Source: JBCBKL01 sp038521825
GTDB taxonomy: Bacteria > Pseudomonadota > Alphaproteobacteria > Rhodobacterales > Rhodobacteraceae
NCBI GenBank assembly: GCA_038521825.1
Contig: JBCBKL010000008.1
Location: 65,336 to 129,335, forward strand
Length of the DNA: 64,000 bases
Direction: 5' to 3'
A program made the position numbers and the translations under genes. Position 1 is the first letter of the stretch. Each line of letters starts with the position of its first letter. The notes under the pieces were generated by a model. That model was not told the DNA's origin. It ran no database searches and saw only the letters and a list, made by a program, of their open reading frames with translations. This document shows, one piece after another, positions 32,751 through 43,259 of the stretch.

Positions 32751-34478
32751 ATGTTGCGCAGATTGATCATTGCGTTTTTCTTGACGATTTTCTGGACCAT
32801 GCGCGCCGTCGCCCAGAATGCCGACGACATCGTATTCGTACAAATCGAGGCGCAACCGGATCTGGCCCTCGCGGTTTCCCGTGCGCAGGCTTATTCACAG
32901 CGTTTGGCGGACGTGAACGGTTTTGCCATCGGGCGCGGATGGCACGCCATCGCCCTTGGCCCCTATACCCGGGCCGATGCCAACCAGGTTTTGCGCGTTT
33001 ACCGGGCCGAAGGGATCATCCCCCGCGACAGCTTCATCGCCTTCCCGGGGAATTACGGCCAGCAGTTCTTTCCGCCAGGCGGCGATGTGTTGGGGCGTGG
33101 CGTCTTGCGTGCGCCAGTTCCAAGCCCCCAGCCAGAACCACAAGTACGGCTGCCCGAGCCCTCCGACGAAACGCCGAACGAGGCGCGGCGCAGCGAGCGC
33201 AACCTGACCGCCGAAGAGCGGAAGGAATTGCAGACCGCCCTGAAATGGGCCGGCTTTTACCAAGGCGCCATCGACGGCGCATACGGGCGTGGCACGCGAA
33301 ACGCCATGGGCGGCTGGCAAACTGCAAACGGCTTCGAGGCGACCGGAATTCTCACAACCCTTCAACGCGCGGCACTCATTGCGCAGTACAACGCGGTGCT
33401 TGAGGGGCTGGATCTCGACTTTGTCAACGACACCCGTACAGGCATCTCGATGAAAGTCCCGCTCGGGATCGTTGGATTTGACAGATACGAAGCCCCCTTT
33501 GCGCACTTCGAAGACAGCAATGGCCCGGCCCGCGTGCTGTTGCTGAGCCAGCGCGGCACCCGCGATACGCTTTACGGTCTTTACGATGTACTCCAGACCC
33601 TCGAGATCATGCCGCTGGAAGGTCCGCGCGAACGGGGTCGCAATGCGTTCTCGATCACGGGCCAGGGTGACAAGATCGTGTCGGAGGCGCGGGTCAGCCT
33701 GCAGGGCGACGAAATCAAGGGCTACATTCTGGTCTGGCCCGCAGGCGACGAAGAGCGCCGAACCCGTCTGCTGGAGGAGATGGACAAGAGCTTTACCCGC
33801 ATCCAGGGCGTACTCGAAGATGAGAATGCTCAGCTCAGCCAATCCCTCGATCTGGTTGCCGGGCTGCAGGTCCGCCGTCCGCGCCTGTCCCGCTCCGGGT
33901 TCTTCGTCGACCCGCAAGGCACAGTGGTCACCACCTCTGAAGCGGTCCAGAGCTGCACCCGCATCACGCTCGACGACGAGACCGAGGCGAGCATCGCGCT
34001 GAACGATCCGTTGCGCGGTGTGGCGGTGCTGAGCCCGAACGCCCCGCTTTCACCACTGACAGTGGGCCGGTTCAGCCCGGTGCCACCACGACTGCAATCG
34101 GATGTGCTGATCGCCGGTTACAGCTATGAAGGAATCCTTAACGCGCCCACGGTGACCGCCGGCACACTCGACGATCTGCGGGGGCTGCGGGGTGAGGCGG
34201 GGCTTGCCCGGCTTGGGCTCAGCGCCCTGCCCGGCGATGCGGGCGGGCCCGTGCTCGATAGTCAGGGCGGTGTGCTGGGCATGCTGCTGCCGCGCGGCAA
34301 CGGGGCGCGGCAATTGCCGGAGGATGTGAACTTTGCTGCCGACAGTGCCTCAATCGCGGACGTTCTGACCGAGGCAGGCAAGACGGTGAGCGAGGCCAAC
34401 GGCAATGGCACGCTCGATCCGGTGGAACTCGCGCAGGCCGCGACGGGCATGACCGTGCTGGTCAGCTGCTGGGATTAG
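32751..34478 (+). CDS. Exported protein with peptidoglycan-binding and inactive trypsin-like domains
   Basis: A 575-residue protein with a Sec signal (MLRRLIIAFFLTIFWTMRAVAQ). Residues about 25-105 resemble an SPOR-like repeat. A peptidoglycan_binding_1 domain lies at about 152-215 (LKWAGFYQGAIDGAYGRGTRNAM). The last 200 residues have a trypsin/DegP fold outline: GFFVDPQGTVVTTSEAV, then RGVAVLSP, then PGDAGGPVLD. At the expected catalytic positions His is Glu397, Asp is Gly423 and Ser is Ala497, so it is probably a pseudo-protease. C402 and C573 could form a disulfide. It likely binds the cell wall and a protein partner. Confidence 0.78.
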   Translation: MLRRLIIAFFLTIFWTMRAVAQNADDIVFVQIEAQPDLALAVSRAQAYSQRLADVNGFAIGRGWHAIALGPYTRADANQVLRVYRAEGIIPRDSFIAFPGNYGQQFFPPGGDVLGRGVLRAPVPSPQPEPQVRLPEPSDETPNEARRSERNLTAEERKELQTALKWAGFYQGAIDGAYGRGTRNAMGGWQTANGFEATGILTTLQRAALIAQYNAVLEGLDLDFVNDTRTGISMKVPLGIVGFDRYEAPFAHFEDSNGPARVLLLSQRGTRDTLYGLYDVLQTLEIMPLEGPRERGRNAFSITGQGDKIVSEARVSLQGDEIKGYILVWPAGDEERRTRLLEEMDKSFTRIQGVLEDENAQLSQSLDLVAGLQVRRPRLSRSGFFVDPQGTVVTTSEAVQSCTRITLDDETEASIALNDPLRGVAVLSPNAPLSPLTVGRFSPVPPRLQSDVLIAGYSYEGILNAPTVTAGTLDDLRGLRGEAGLARLGLSALPGDAGGPVLDSQGGVLGMLLPRGNGARQLPEDVNFAADSASIADVLTEAGKTVSEANGNGTLDPVELAQAATGMTVLVSCWD

Positions 34479-34555
34479 GGCGTTTCGCGAAAGGCTTGAA
34501 AGATCGGTGCATCGCCTTTCGCGTTCGACGTCAGGGAGAGGCCGCGAAGAAGTGA

Positions 34556-36241
34556 TCAGTTATTTCTCGAAACGCCAGGCAGCGCGATATCGGCTTTCAC
34601 GTGAATTAGGGTCGGGCGATCCGCATTGAACGCGGCGCGGACGGCATCCTGTAGCTGACCCAGCGTCTGGGGGCTGGCGGAATGTGCCCCAAACGCGGTG
34701 GCAAGACGCGCGAAATCCGGGTTGCGGGCATGCACGGCATTGGGCGCGATCTGGGCGCGGACCATGCTGTCTTCGATCTCTTTCAGCCGATCATTGTCCC
34801 AAAGGATAATCGGGATCGACAGTTTGAGCTCCACGGCGACCGCCAATTCGGCCATCGTATACTGAAAACCGTAATCGCCAATGATGCACATCGTCGGCAG
34901 GCCATCACGCCCCACCGCGCCCCCGATAGATGCAGGCAGGCTGTAGCCAAGCGTGCCAAAGCCCGTCGGATGGTGCCAATGGCCCGGGCGGTCCATGTCC
35001 CAGACCTCCTTCGCGACATAAGCCAGCTGGGTCATGTCGGAGTAGATCATGGTGTCAGGCGAGACAGCCTCGCGCAGAGCATCGCAAACGGGGACGATAC
35101 CGGGCCGCTCGGCATCGACCTCGGCGCGCCAGCGGGCCCGGTAGCCTGCCACTATGTCGGCAGACCAGCCAGACTTTGGCGGTTTCTTGACGTTGCTGGC
35201 GTGTTTCCCCAAAGCCATCTGCAACCGGATAATCGCCTCGACAGCATCATCCTGAAGGCACCAGTCCTTTGGGTGGGCTCGGGCCAAGACTTCCGGATCG
35301 ATGTTGATGTGGTAGGCACCGGGGCGGTGCCCCGCAACTGATCGCCAAATGTCTACTTCCGCCAGATCGCTGCCAACAATCACGACGCAATCACTCGCAT
35401 CCAGAACCGAAGCACTATCTGGATGTGCAAGTCCGGACCCGAACAGAAGTGGCCAGTCGGCAGGTACTATACCTCGGCCGGCATAGGTCGTGAGCACAGC
35501 TGCCTTGCACTGCTTCAACATATCAGCGACTGGCGAACCTTGTGCCCCGAGAAATCGTGCACCCCCGCCACCAAAGACGAACAACGGCCGCTCGGCATGC
35601 AGCAACCTGATTGCCAGCATATCAATCAAATCGAGCGGGCTTGTTGATTTGATCGGGGCCGGTAATCTTGTGACTGTAAACTTGCTGGGCTCATCCTGTT
35701 TCTTTTCAGGTCTCCATCTCGAAAAAAGCTCCGATGTCTGCGCCTCCAATGCGCGGATAGGCACCTGAATATGCCTTGGTCGCTGGCGCTCCGTGCGAAA
35801 TTCGGTGAATGCCCGATCGATCAATGCAAAGGCCGCCTGCGCCGTCCGTGCCTCCTCCGACCAAGCGCACACCGTCGCAGCCGCTGCCCGCTGATCCCGC
35901 ATCTGGTGCAGCTGCCCGCGCATCGCTGCCGTCTCATCGAGACATGACGAGATCACCAACATCGGTACGCTGTCGGAATAGGCCTGACCCATCGGTGTCA
36001 TGATATTCGTCAGCCCCGGCCCCGTGATGACATAGGCCACTCCAGGCTTGCCTGTCGCCCGTGCATAGCCGTCGGCCATAAAGCCTGCACCTTGCTCGTG
36101 GCGGGCCAGCACGTGGGTGATGCCCGCCTCTTCGATGCCGCGATACATTTCCTGGTTGTGCACACCCGGAATGCCAAAGATCACATCGACCCCGCGATCC
36201 TTCAGCATGTGGGAAATCTGCGCACCGAGTGGGCGTTGCAT
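34556..36241 (-). CDS. Thiamine-diphosphate-dependent enzyme, acetolactate synthase-like
   Basis: A 561-residue ThDP enzyme. The catalytic glutamate lies in LARHEQGAGFMADGYAR, and the ThDP/Mg motif reads GDYGFQYT with the N of ILWDNDRL. The motif begins GDY where most members have GDG. Candidates include 5-guanidino-2-oxopentanoate decarboxylase of arginine catabolism, which belongs to the same subgroup, and a catabolic acetolactate synthase. No regulatory small subunit (ilvH) gene is adjacent, which argues against the biosynthetic enzyme. Its ATG directly follows the trkH stop on the minus strand. Confidence 0.72.
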   Translation of the reverse strand: MQRPLGAQISHMLKDRGVDVIFGIPGVHNQEMYRGIEEAGITHVLARHEQGAGFMADGYARATGKPGVAYVITGPGLTNIMTPMGQAYSDSVPMLVISSCLDETAAMRGQLHQMRDQRAAAATVCAWSEEARTAQAAFALIDRAFTEFRTERQRPRHIQVPIRALEAQTSELFSRWRPEKKQDEPSKFTVTRLPAPIKSTSPLDLIDMLAIRLLHAERPLFVFGGGGARFLGAQGSPVADMLKQCKAAVLTTYAGRGIVPADWPLLFGSGLAHPDSASVLDASDCVVIVGSDLAEVDIWRSVAGHRPGAYHINIDPEVLARAHPKDWCLQDDAVEAIIRLQMALGKHASNVKKPPKSGWSADIVAGYRARWRAEVDAERPGIVPVCDALREAVSPDTMIYSDMTQLAYVAKEVWDMDRPGHWHHPTGFGTLGYSLPASIGGAVGRDGLPTMCIIGDYGFQYTMAELAVAVELKLSIPIILWDNDRLKEIEDSMVRAQIAPNAVHARNPDFARLATAFGAHSASPQTLGQLQDAVRAAFNADRPTLIHVKADIALPGVSRNN

Positions 36242-37690
36242 TCACGCTCTCCAGAATTGGATGGTCAGGATCGCGTAGACCGCCAAGAGCTCCAGCCGCC
36301 CGATCAGCATCGCCATGGCGAGCAGCCATTTGGCCGTGTCGTTGAGCGGCGCATAATTGCCCGCCGGTCCGATAATGTCGCCCAGACCCGGCCCAATATT
36401 GGCCAGCGCCGCCGCGGCCCCCGAGACGGAGGTCGTGAAATCAAGGCCCGTCAGGCCAAGCGCCACGGCCAGGGCCCCAAGCGTCACGGTGAAGAACATG
36501 AAGAATGACATGACCGAGCTCAGCACATCATCGCCCACGGCGCGGCCTGCGTAGCGCGGGGTAAAGATGCCGTGGGGGCTGCGGGTTTTCTGCAACTGGG
36601 CCCGGATCGACGCGATCAAAAGCTGGTAGCGGAAGATCTTGATCGAACAGGCGGTCGAGCCCGCGCAGCCGCCGATGAGGCCGGCAAAGAACAGAACCGT
36701 GATCGCGAAACTGCCCCAGACCATATAGTCGGCGCTGGCATAGCCCGTCCCCGTCAGCAATGAGACAGCGTTAAAGAGGGCCTTGCGGACCGCCTCTTCG
36801 CCCTCACCGTTCTGTTGTGTCAGGTTCCATGTTGCGACGAGCGCCACGATGACCAGAGCCGTCCCAAAGAACCCGCGGATCTGCGGATCAAGCAGCAAGG
36901 GCCGCGCTGTACCGGTGCTGAGCTGCACGAAGCGGACAAATGGCAGGGCCGCGAGCAGCATGAAAAGTGCAGCCACGTACTCGGTGCTGGGGCCAAAGGC
37001 CGCGAATGAGGCATCATAGTTTGCAAATCCACCGGTCGCGATGGTGGTCATGGCGTGGACGGTGGCATCAAACGGATCAAGCCCGGTGCTCATGTAGGCC
37101 AACGCGCAGATCATCGTGAGAGCGACGTAGACGACCGAAATGCGACTCGCGATCTCGGTCGCGCGGGGCAGGATCTTTCCGAACGTATCGAACCCTTCGG
37201 AGCGGAAGATCTGCATGCCCCCGACCCGCAGCTCGGGCAGAAAAACCATGGCCACAACGATGATCCCGATGCCACCCAGCCATTGCAGGATTCCGCGCCA
37301 AAGCAGGATACCGGCAGGCAACTGGTCAAGCCCGCTCAGGACTGTGGCGCCTGTTGTGGTCAGCCCCGACATCGCCTCAAAAAACGCATCGGTAAAGTCC
37401 GCCTCGGTCGCGCCGAATATGAACGGCAGCGCGCCGAAGATTGGCAGGGTCAGCCAGACGCCAGTCGTCAGCAGAAAAGTCTGCTGGATTGTCAGCCCCT
37501 GCCCCACCCCGTTCGCGCAGGAGAGCGCAAGAGTGACGCCGGCAAGAACCGTGATAAGACCGCTTTGCGCAAAGGCTGGCCAGTGCCCGCGCCCCTCGGC
37601 CAAATCGGCCAGCAAGGGCAACAGCATCGCGGCGCCCAGGACGGCGACAAGCAGTCCGATCACATATCCAACAGGGCGCAGGTCAACCAT
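36242..37690 (-). CDS. trkH: Trk-type potassium uptake protein TrkH
   Basis: A 482-residue polytopic membrane protein. The pore motifs of the four MPM repeats are visible, for example SGLTTTGATVL, TIATGGFANYD, SLLTGTGYASADY and a late GPGLGDIIGPAGNYA. It imports K+ coupled to H+ or Na+, and normally works with the cytosolic TrkA. No trkA is adjacent. The stop lies next to the ATG of the ThDP gene. Confidence 0.9.
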   Translation of the reverse strand: MVDLRPVGYVIGLLVAVLGAAMLLPLLADLAEGRGHWPAFAQSGLITVLAGVTLALSCANGVGQGLTIQQTFLLTTGVWLTLPIFGALPFIFGATEADFTDAFFEAMSGLTTTGATVLSGLDQLPAGILLWRGILQWLGGIGIIVVAMVFLPELRVGGMQIFRSEGFDTFGKILPRATEIASRISVVYVALTMICALAYMSTGLDPFDATVHAMTTIATGGFANYDASFAAFGPSTEYVAALFMLLAALPFVRFVQLSTGTARPLLLDPQIRGFFGTALVIVALVATWNLTQQNGEGEEAVRKALFNAVSLLTGTGYASADYMVWGSFAITVLFFAGLIGGCAGSTACSIKIFRYQLLIASIRAQLQKTRSPHGIFTPRYAGRAVGDDVLSSVMSFFMFFTVTLGALAVALGLTGLDFTTSVSGAAAALANIGPGLGDIIGPAGNYAPLNDTAKWLLAMAMLIGRLELLAVYAILTIQFWRA

Positions 37691-37745
37691 CGGCGACAGC
37701 GTTGGAGCCTTCGGACGGGCGTGTCAAGCCGCCGGGTGCGACACC

Positions 37746-37961
37746 TCAGACGTAGAGAATGTCGCGGAAGACAAAGGCCGGAATGTCGACGCGACGCAGA
37801 CCCATCGCTGCCAGTTCCTCGTCGGTCTTAGCCGTCAGTGCCTCGATCCGCTTCATTCGCCCTTCGGCAGCCGATGCAAGGCGCAAGCCGCGGCCAAAGC
37901 TCCAGAAGATGCTCCAGAACGACGTTCTTTCTTGCGATTGTAAGGTGTCGGTGAGTGCCAT
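37746..37961 (-). CDS. DUF1127 small protein
   Basis: A 71-residue basic protein ending in the DUF1127 block DEELAAMGLRRVDIPAFVFRD. Members are small arginine-rich proteins common in alphaproteobacteria, some with roles in RNA turnover and metabolic regulation. It stands alone about 190 bases from folE2. No partner is evident. Confidence 0.85.
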   Translation of the reverse strand: MALTDTLQSQERTSFWSIFWSFGRGLRLASAAEGRMKRIEALTAKTDEELAAMGLRRVDIPAFVFRDILYV

Positions 37962-38100
37962 TTGGAAACCCTTTGATAACGTTCGGTTTCCTCCCTGGGT
38001 GCCGACTTAGCGCAACCGGGCGAGGTATGGTAGGGCCGCCGTCGCATGGCCGGTTTGCAGGTGAGTCAAGGATGCCGGAGCCTTGTTCAAACCCAGCTGA

Positions 38101-38129
38101 CGAAAAAGGCGGGCCCGAAAACCCGCCTT
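38101..38129 (-). terminator. Rho-independent terminator of folE2
   Basis: On the minus strand AAGGCGGG and CCCGCCTT form a perfect 8-bp stem around an eight-base loop, followed at once by a T run (CCTTTTTCG). It starts 23 bases after the folE2 stop and fits a textbook intrinsic terminator. Confidence 0.85.
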
Positions 38130-38151
38130 CCATTCAGGATACCTGCTGCGC

Positions 38152-39255
38152 CTAGCCGACGTGAAAGAGCGTGTTGAACAGCTTCGGGTCCAGGCTGTCA
38201 GCAGCAAAGGTCTCACCCTCGGTCAGGACAGAGACAGCATCATGGCTGTGCAGGCTTTCCTGATGGCTGGCGATGACGCGGAAATCGCCGATCCGGACAT
38301 CTGCCAGAAGCTGCTCGCAGAACAGCCGTGCCGCATCTTCGACAAAGATCGGGTTGGCCGCGTTCAACTCGGCAAAGGCCTGCTCGTCCTCGCGTTTCAC
38401 CATCACTTGCGTTTCGGTCGGCACAGCGCGGCGGCATGCCTCGATCAGGTCCTCGAACCACAGGCAATCAGCATCATCTTCCAGCGCAACCGAAACGCGC
38501 GCCACCGACCGCTGCGAATGCGGGGTCGCAAGCTGCGCACGGGTCGCGCGCGCATGTTCGGAAAGTTCCAGCGAACAGGGGCATGTCGACGAATAGACAT
38601 AGTCGAGATGCATGATCTTCTTGCGCACACCGTTCCGCTCGACCAACTCAAGCGCGATGTCATAGTACTGATAGCCCGACAGGCCCGACCGCAGGCTATC
38701 CACCTTCATCGGGAACGAAAAACGCATCTGGATGCGGGCGTCAAAGCTTTCGAGGTCGGTTTTATAGTCATCAAGCGCCGCCTCGATAACGCCAAAACTA
38801 AAGGTACGGTCGGCATGCTTGTAGAACGACCGCATGATGCGGCTCATGTTGATGCCCTTCTTGTCCGCCTCAAGGCTCACGGTGCCGGTGACGGAGGTTT
38901 CAAGCGTGATGTCGCCGTTGTCGCGCGTGTGGAATTGCAGCGGCAGACGGAAATTCGAGATCCCAACATGCTGGATCTGCTGCTTGGCGCCACGGATCAG
39001 GCTGCTTGGCCCATTCTGCAGATCGGGCAGCGTAGATTTGTACCGCGCATCAACCCGGAAATCGTCGGGATAGATGCGCTCAAATGAGGGATATTCGACC
39101 CCGTCAGCGCCCGGAACAAGCCGGGCAACGGATGGGTCGAGTTCGAAAATCTCGGTCGTGTCGGCCTGTTGGGCCCAGCGACGCAGAACGGCAAGCGCCT
39201 CCTCTGCCTCGTCACGGTCGGGTATTGCGGTAATCTCGGGCGTATGAATGTTCAT
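38152..39255 (-). CDS. folE2: GTP cyclohydrolase IB (FolE2)
   Basis: A 367-residue enzyme that converts GTP to dihydroneopterin triphosphate, the first step of folate synthesis. The block STCPCSLELSEHARATRAQL with paired cysteines, and SFRLPLQFHTRD-like and PTETQVMVKREDEQAF regions, match FolE2. FolE2 replaces the zinc-dependent FolE and can be induced under zinc limitation; no clear Zur site was found upstream. It supplies the folB-folP pathway encoded in this same window, although not in one operon. Confidence 0.94.
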   Translation of the reverse strand: MNIHTPEITAIPDRDEAEEALAVLRRWAQQADTTEIFELDPSVARLVPGADGVEYPSFERIYPDDFRVDARYKSTLPDLQNGPSSLIRGAKQQIQHVGISNFRLPLQFHTRDNGDITLETSVTGTVSLEADKKGINMSRIMRSFYKHADRTFSFGVIEAALDDYKTDLESFDARIQMRFSFPMKVDSLRSGLSGYQYYDIALELVERNGVRKKIMHLDYVYSSTCPCSLELSEHARATRAQLATPHSQRSVARVSVALEDDADCLWFEDLIEACRRAVPTETQVMVKREDEQAFAELNAANPIFVEDAARLFCEQLLADVRIGDFRVIASHQESLHSHDAVSVLTEGETFAADSLDPKLFNTLFHVG

Positions 39256-39412
39256 AGAGTAGCCCCCCTTTCAGTCTGTCCGCCTCATGACTTAGGGCGG
39301 CTTTTAGTACATTGCCACAGGTATCACTATTACGAGAGTAATCCCGCCTTGGATGACAGCTTGATGGGGGGAAGATCTTAAATTTGTGTTTCGATGCGAA
39401 CTGGCAATTGTT

Positions 39413-40597
39413 TCAAATGCTAGAAAGTGAGCCTGTGATGTCGGCCAGCAAATCGGCTGGATCCTCCAGACCAACCGACATCCGCACCAATCCCGGGGTG
39501 ATCCCAAGCGCGTCCTTCTGATCCTCCGGCAACCGCTGGTGTGTCGTTGTCGCCGGGTGCGTCAGGATCGACTTTGCATCGCCCAGATTGTTCGAGATGA
39601 CGGCGATCCGTAGGGCATTCAGAAAGGCAAAGGCCGCCGCCTGCCCTCCTTTGAGATCCAGCGAAAGAACGGTGCCACCCTTTCCGCCCATCTGGTCCTG
39701 AACCAAACCGTGCTGCGGATGGCTTGGGTGTCCTGGATACAGCACCCGACCAAGAAACGGATGACCGTGCAGCGCCTCCGCAAGGGACGCTGCTGACGCC
39801 GCCTGTGCCCGCACCCGTAAATCAAGGGTTTCCAGACCCTTAAGCATGATCCACGCATTGAACGGCGACATCGAACCGCCCGTATGTTTCATGTAGGGTT
39901 CGACCGTCTTTCGGACGAACTCGCGGGTGCCCAGGATCACGCCGCCAAGCGCGCGCCCCTGCCCGTCGATGTGCTTGGTGGCCGAGTAGATCACCACATC
40001 CGCGCCTTGGGCAATCGCGTTCGAAAAGACCGGCGTAGCAAAGACATTATCAACCAGAACGATTGCACCAACTTTGTGGGCAAGCGCTGAAACCGATTTA
40101 ATATCAATGACTTCCAGCGTGGGGTTAGAAATCGACTCGAAGAAGACCGCCTTTGTGTTTGCCGTGATTGCCTTTTCCCACTGCTCGAAATCGGTTCCAT
40201 CGACAAAAACGACCTCTACACCGAAGCGGGTCAGGATCTCTTCGAGCACGTAAAGACAGGATCCGAAGAGCGCACGTGACGACACAACCCGGTCGCCCGC
40301 TTTCAGCATCGACGTCAGCGCACCCGAAACCGCAGCCATGCCCGACGCGGTCGCAAAGGCGTCCTCGGCCCCCTCGATCGCCGCGATCCGCTCCTCGAAC
40401 ATGCGGACTGTGGGGTTGCCATAACGGGCATAGATGAATTCGTCCTCGCCCGCCTGAATGAAACGGGCCTCTGCCTCTTCGGCGCTATCGTAAACAAATC
40501 CCTGGGTCAGAAAGATCGCTTCGGACACCTCGCCGTACTGGCTGCGGCGGGTGCCGCCATGCACAGCACGGGTGCGGGGCTTCCACGTATCGCTCAT
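39413..40597 (-). CDS. metZ: O-succinylhomoserine sulfhydrylase
   Basis: A 394-residue PLP enzyme of methionine synthesis that joins sulfide to an activated homoserine. The PLP-lysine motif is VIYSATKHIDGQGR, with ARYGNPTVRMFEERIAA and GLVRMSVGLEDPADLLADI as family blocks. I chose the ATG of MSDTWKPRTRAVHGG because the 13 codons upstream lie in the riboswitch leader. A SAM-II type aptamer and a terminator precede the gene, so methionine sufficiency should repress it. Confidence 0.93.
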   Translation of the reverse strand: MSDTWKPRTRAVHGGTRRSQYGEVSEAIFLTQGFVYDSAEEAEARFIQAGEDEFIYARYGNPTVRMFEERIAAIEGAEDAFATASGMAAVSGALTSMLKAGDRVVSSRALFGSCLYVLEEILTRFGVEVVFVDGTDFEQWEKAITANTKAVFFESISNPTLEVIDIKSVSALAHKVGAIVLVDNVFATPVFSNAIAQGADVVIYSATKHIDGQGRALGGVILGTREFVRKTVEPYMKHTGGSMSPFNAWIMLKGLETLDLRVRAQAASAASLAEALHGHPFLGRVLYPGHPSHPQHGLVQDQMGGKGGTVLSLDLKGGQAAAFAFLNALRIAVISNNLGDAKSILTHPATTTHQRLPEDQKDALGITPGLVRMSVGLEDPADLLADITGSLSSI

Positions 40598-40636
40598 GGC
40601 GCAACTCCATCGGACCTTTGGACTGGGCAAGGTCAC

Positions 40637-40674
40637 AAAAAACCCCCGAACGCTGGGTCAAGCGAAAGGGGGCC
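40637..40674 (-). terminator. Expression-platform terminator of the metZ riboswitch
   Basis: On the minus strand, ten bases after the aptamer, CCCCC pairs with GGGGG, enclosing an inner CGCT/AGCG helix, and is followed by TTTTTT (40637-40642). This intrinsic terminator lies 40 bases before the metZ ATG. It suggests transcriptional attenuation when SAM is bound. Confidence 0.75.
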
Positions 40675-40684
40675 TTCGACCTGA

Positions 40685-40740
40685 CCTTTTAGCGGCATGT
40701 TTTACGTGGCCCGCAATCCGGTAACAAATCGCCACGCTCA
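40685..40740 (-). ncRNA. SAM-II-type riboswitch upstream of metZ
   Basis: The minus strand reads CGTGGC, GATTTGTTACCGGATTGC, GCCACG and ends GCTAAAAGG. P1 is the 6-bp CGTGGC/GCCACG helix (40731-40736 with 40705-40710). The loop GATTT...ACCGGATTGC and the 3' GCTAAA match the conserved positions of the SAM-II pseudoknot aptamer described in alphaproteobacteria before metA, metX and metZ. It should sense S-adenosylmethionine and control the terminator that follows. Confidence 0.82.
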
Positions 40741-40859
40741 CGCAGTACAAAAGGGGGTGTTGCGCGTCAACACCGTCACGGTGGTGTAACCTAACTTTCA
40801 TTCCAGCGTCATATGTCTCGGGCAAAGGGGCGCCACAAGATGTGGTAGGAGGTGCTGCG

Positions 40860-41798
40860 ATGCCCATCCTGAGACTGAATGTAGGTGAAGACGGCCTAAG
40901 CCTGAACGGCAGCCCCGCTTCCGCAATGTCAGGGATCAGGTCGGCCGCAAGAGGGTCCGGTCCGGTGATCGTCATGATCCATGGGTTCAAGTACGATCCG
41001 AACTGCGGGTCATGCAGCCCACATTCGACGATTTTCGCCCGCACTGCGCACCCGGATCGTACGGACGACACGCAATGGCCGCGTCATCTCGGCTTTGGCA
41101 ACGGACATGCGGATGAGGGCCTTGCCATCGCCTTTGGATGGCGGGCCCGAGGCAATCTCTGGCGCGCCGAACGCTCGGCCCGCGCTGCAGGGCGCAACCT
41201 GGCCCGCGTGGTGCGAGAGATCCGCAACATCGCCCCTGAACGCCCGGTCCATATGGTGACCCATTCGCTGGGCTCCGAGGTGGCCTTTGCAGCGCTTGAA
41301 CGGCTTCCGACACGATCGGTCGGGCGCATCTTTGCACTCACCGCCGCAAGCTATGTCAGCCGCGCCAATGCGGCGATGCAGACGCCAGCCGGCCGCACCA
41401 GCGAGCTTTTTAATGTCACGAGCCGCGAAAACGATGTCTTTGATTTCATGTATGAGCGCATGATCGCACCGCCCGAACGCGGGGACTGGGCCATGGGCAC
41501 GGGCGTTGAGTTGCCCAATGCGGTAAACATCCAGATCGACTGCCCAGAAACGCTGCGGCGCCTGACGGATTTCGGCGGCCATATCGAACCCTCGAACCGG
41601 CGTGTCTGCCACTGGTCGGGCTACACCCGTCCCGGTGTTCTGCGCTTTTACAAACTGGCCATGCGCCAGCCCGACCGGGTGCCGCTGGATGCCTTGCGCC
41701 GCGCCTTGCCCGCCCAGACCGCGCCCCGCTGGTCACGGGTCGTTCAGCGTCCGCGCATCACGCTGCCCTTGCCGCACCTGCAGAAAGCCGCATCATAA
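40860..41798 (+). CDS. Alpha/beta hydrolase (DUF900-like)
   Basis: A 312-residue soluble protein. The nucleophile elbow is THSLGS in VHMVTHSLGSEVAFAALE, the oxyanion region is VIVMIHGFKYDP, and later histidines in TDFGGHIEPSNR could complete the triad. A near-perfect AGGAGGT site lies seven bases before the ATG. Cysteines in DPNCGSCSPH form a CxxC pair near the active site. The substrate is unknown. The gene is divergent from metZ and followed 21 bases later by the GST gene. Confidence 0.8.
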   Translation: MPILRLNVGEDGLSLNGSPASAMSGIRSAARGSGPVIVMIHGFKYDPNCGSCSPHSTIFARTAHPDRTDDTQWPRHLGFGNGHADEGLAIAFGWRARGNLWRAERSARAAGRNLARVVREIRNIAPERPVHMVTHSLGSEVAFAALERLPTRSVGRIFALTAASYVSRANAAMQTPAGRTSELFNVTSRENDVFDFMYERMIAPPERGDWAMGTGVELPNAVNIQIDCPETLRRLTDFGGHIEPSNRRVCHWSGYTRPGVLRFYKLAMRQPDRVPLDALRRALPAQTAPRWSRVVQRPRITLPLPHLQKAAS

Positions 41799-41819
41799 GC
41801 CCCGGACACCGGAGGCATC

Positions 41820-42905
<1,086 letters not shown>

Positions 42906-43259
42906 AGTTCTGACCGAACGCAGAACCCTGACGCGGGAGGCGCAGGTCGTCGACAAGCTCTACTACGTGGTGTCAGGCGCGACAGAGGTGGCAAAGCGGG
43001 GCGAACGGTTTCGGCTGCCACCCTGTGTCTTTGTGGGCGAGGTCGCCTACCTGACCCGACAGGTCGCTTCGGCAACGACGATACTGGACAAGGGGGCTGA
43101 GGTTATCGTTTGGGATATGGCCGATCTCAGAAGCCGGTCAGCGGCTTCGCCCCGTTTCAAACTTGCGCTTGAGGCCGCTGTGTCGCGCGATCTGGCGATC
43201 AAGGTGTCGTTCGCAGTCGCGCCACAACGGATCGACTGGACAGGCGGTGCTGCACCGGC

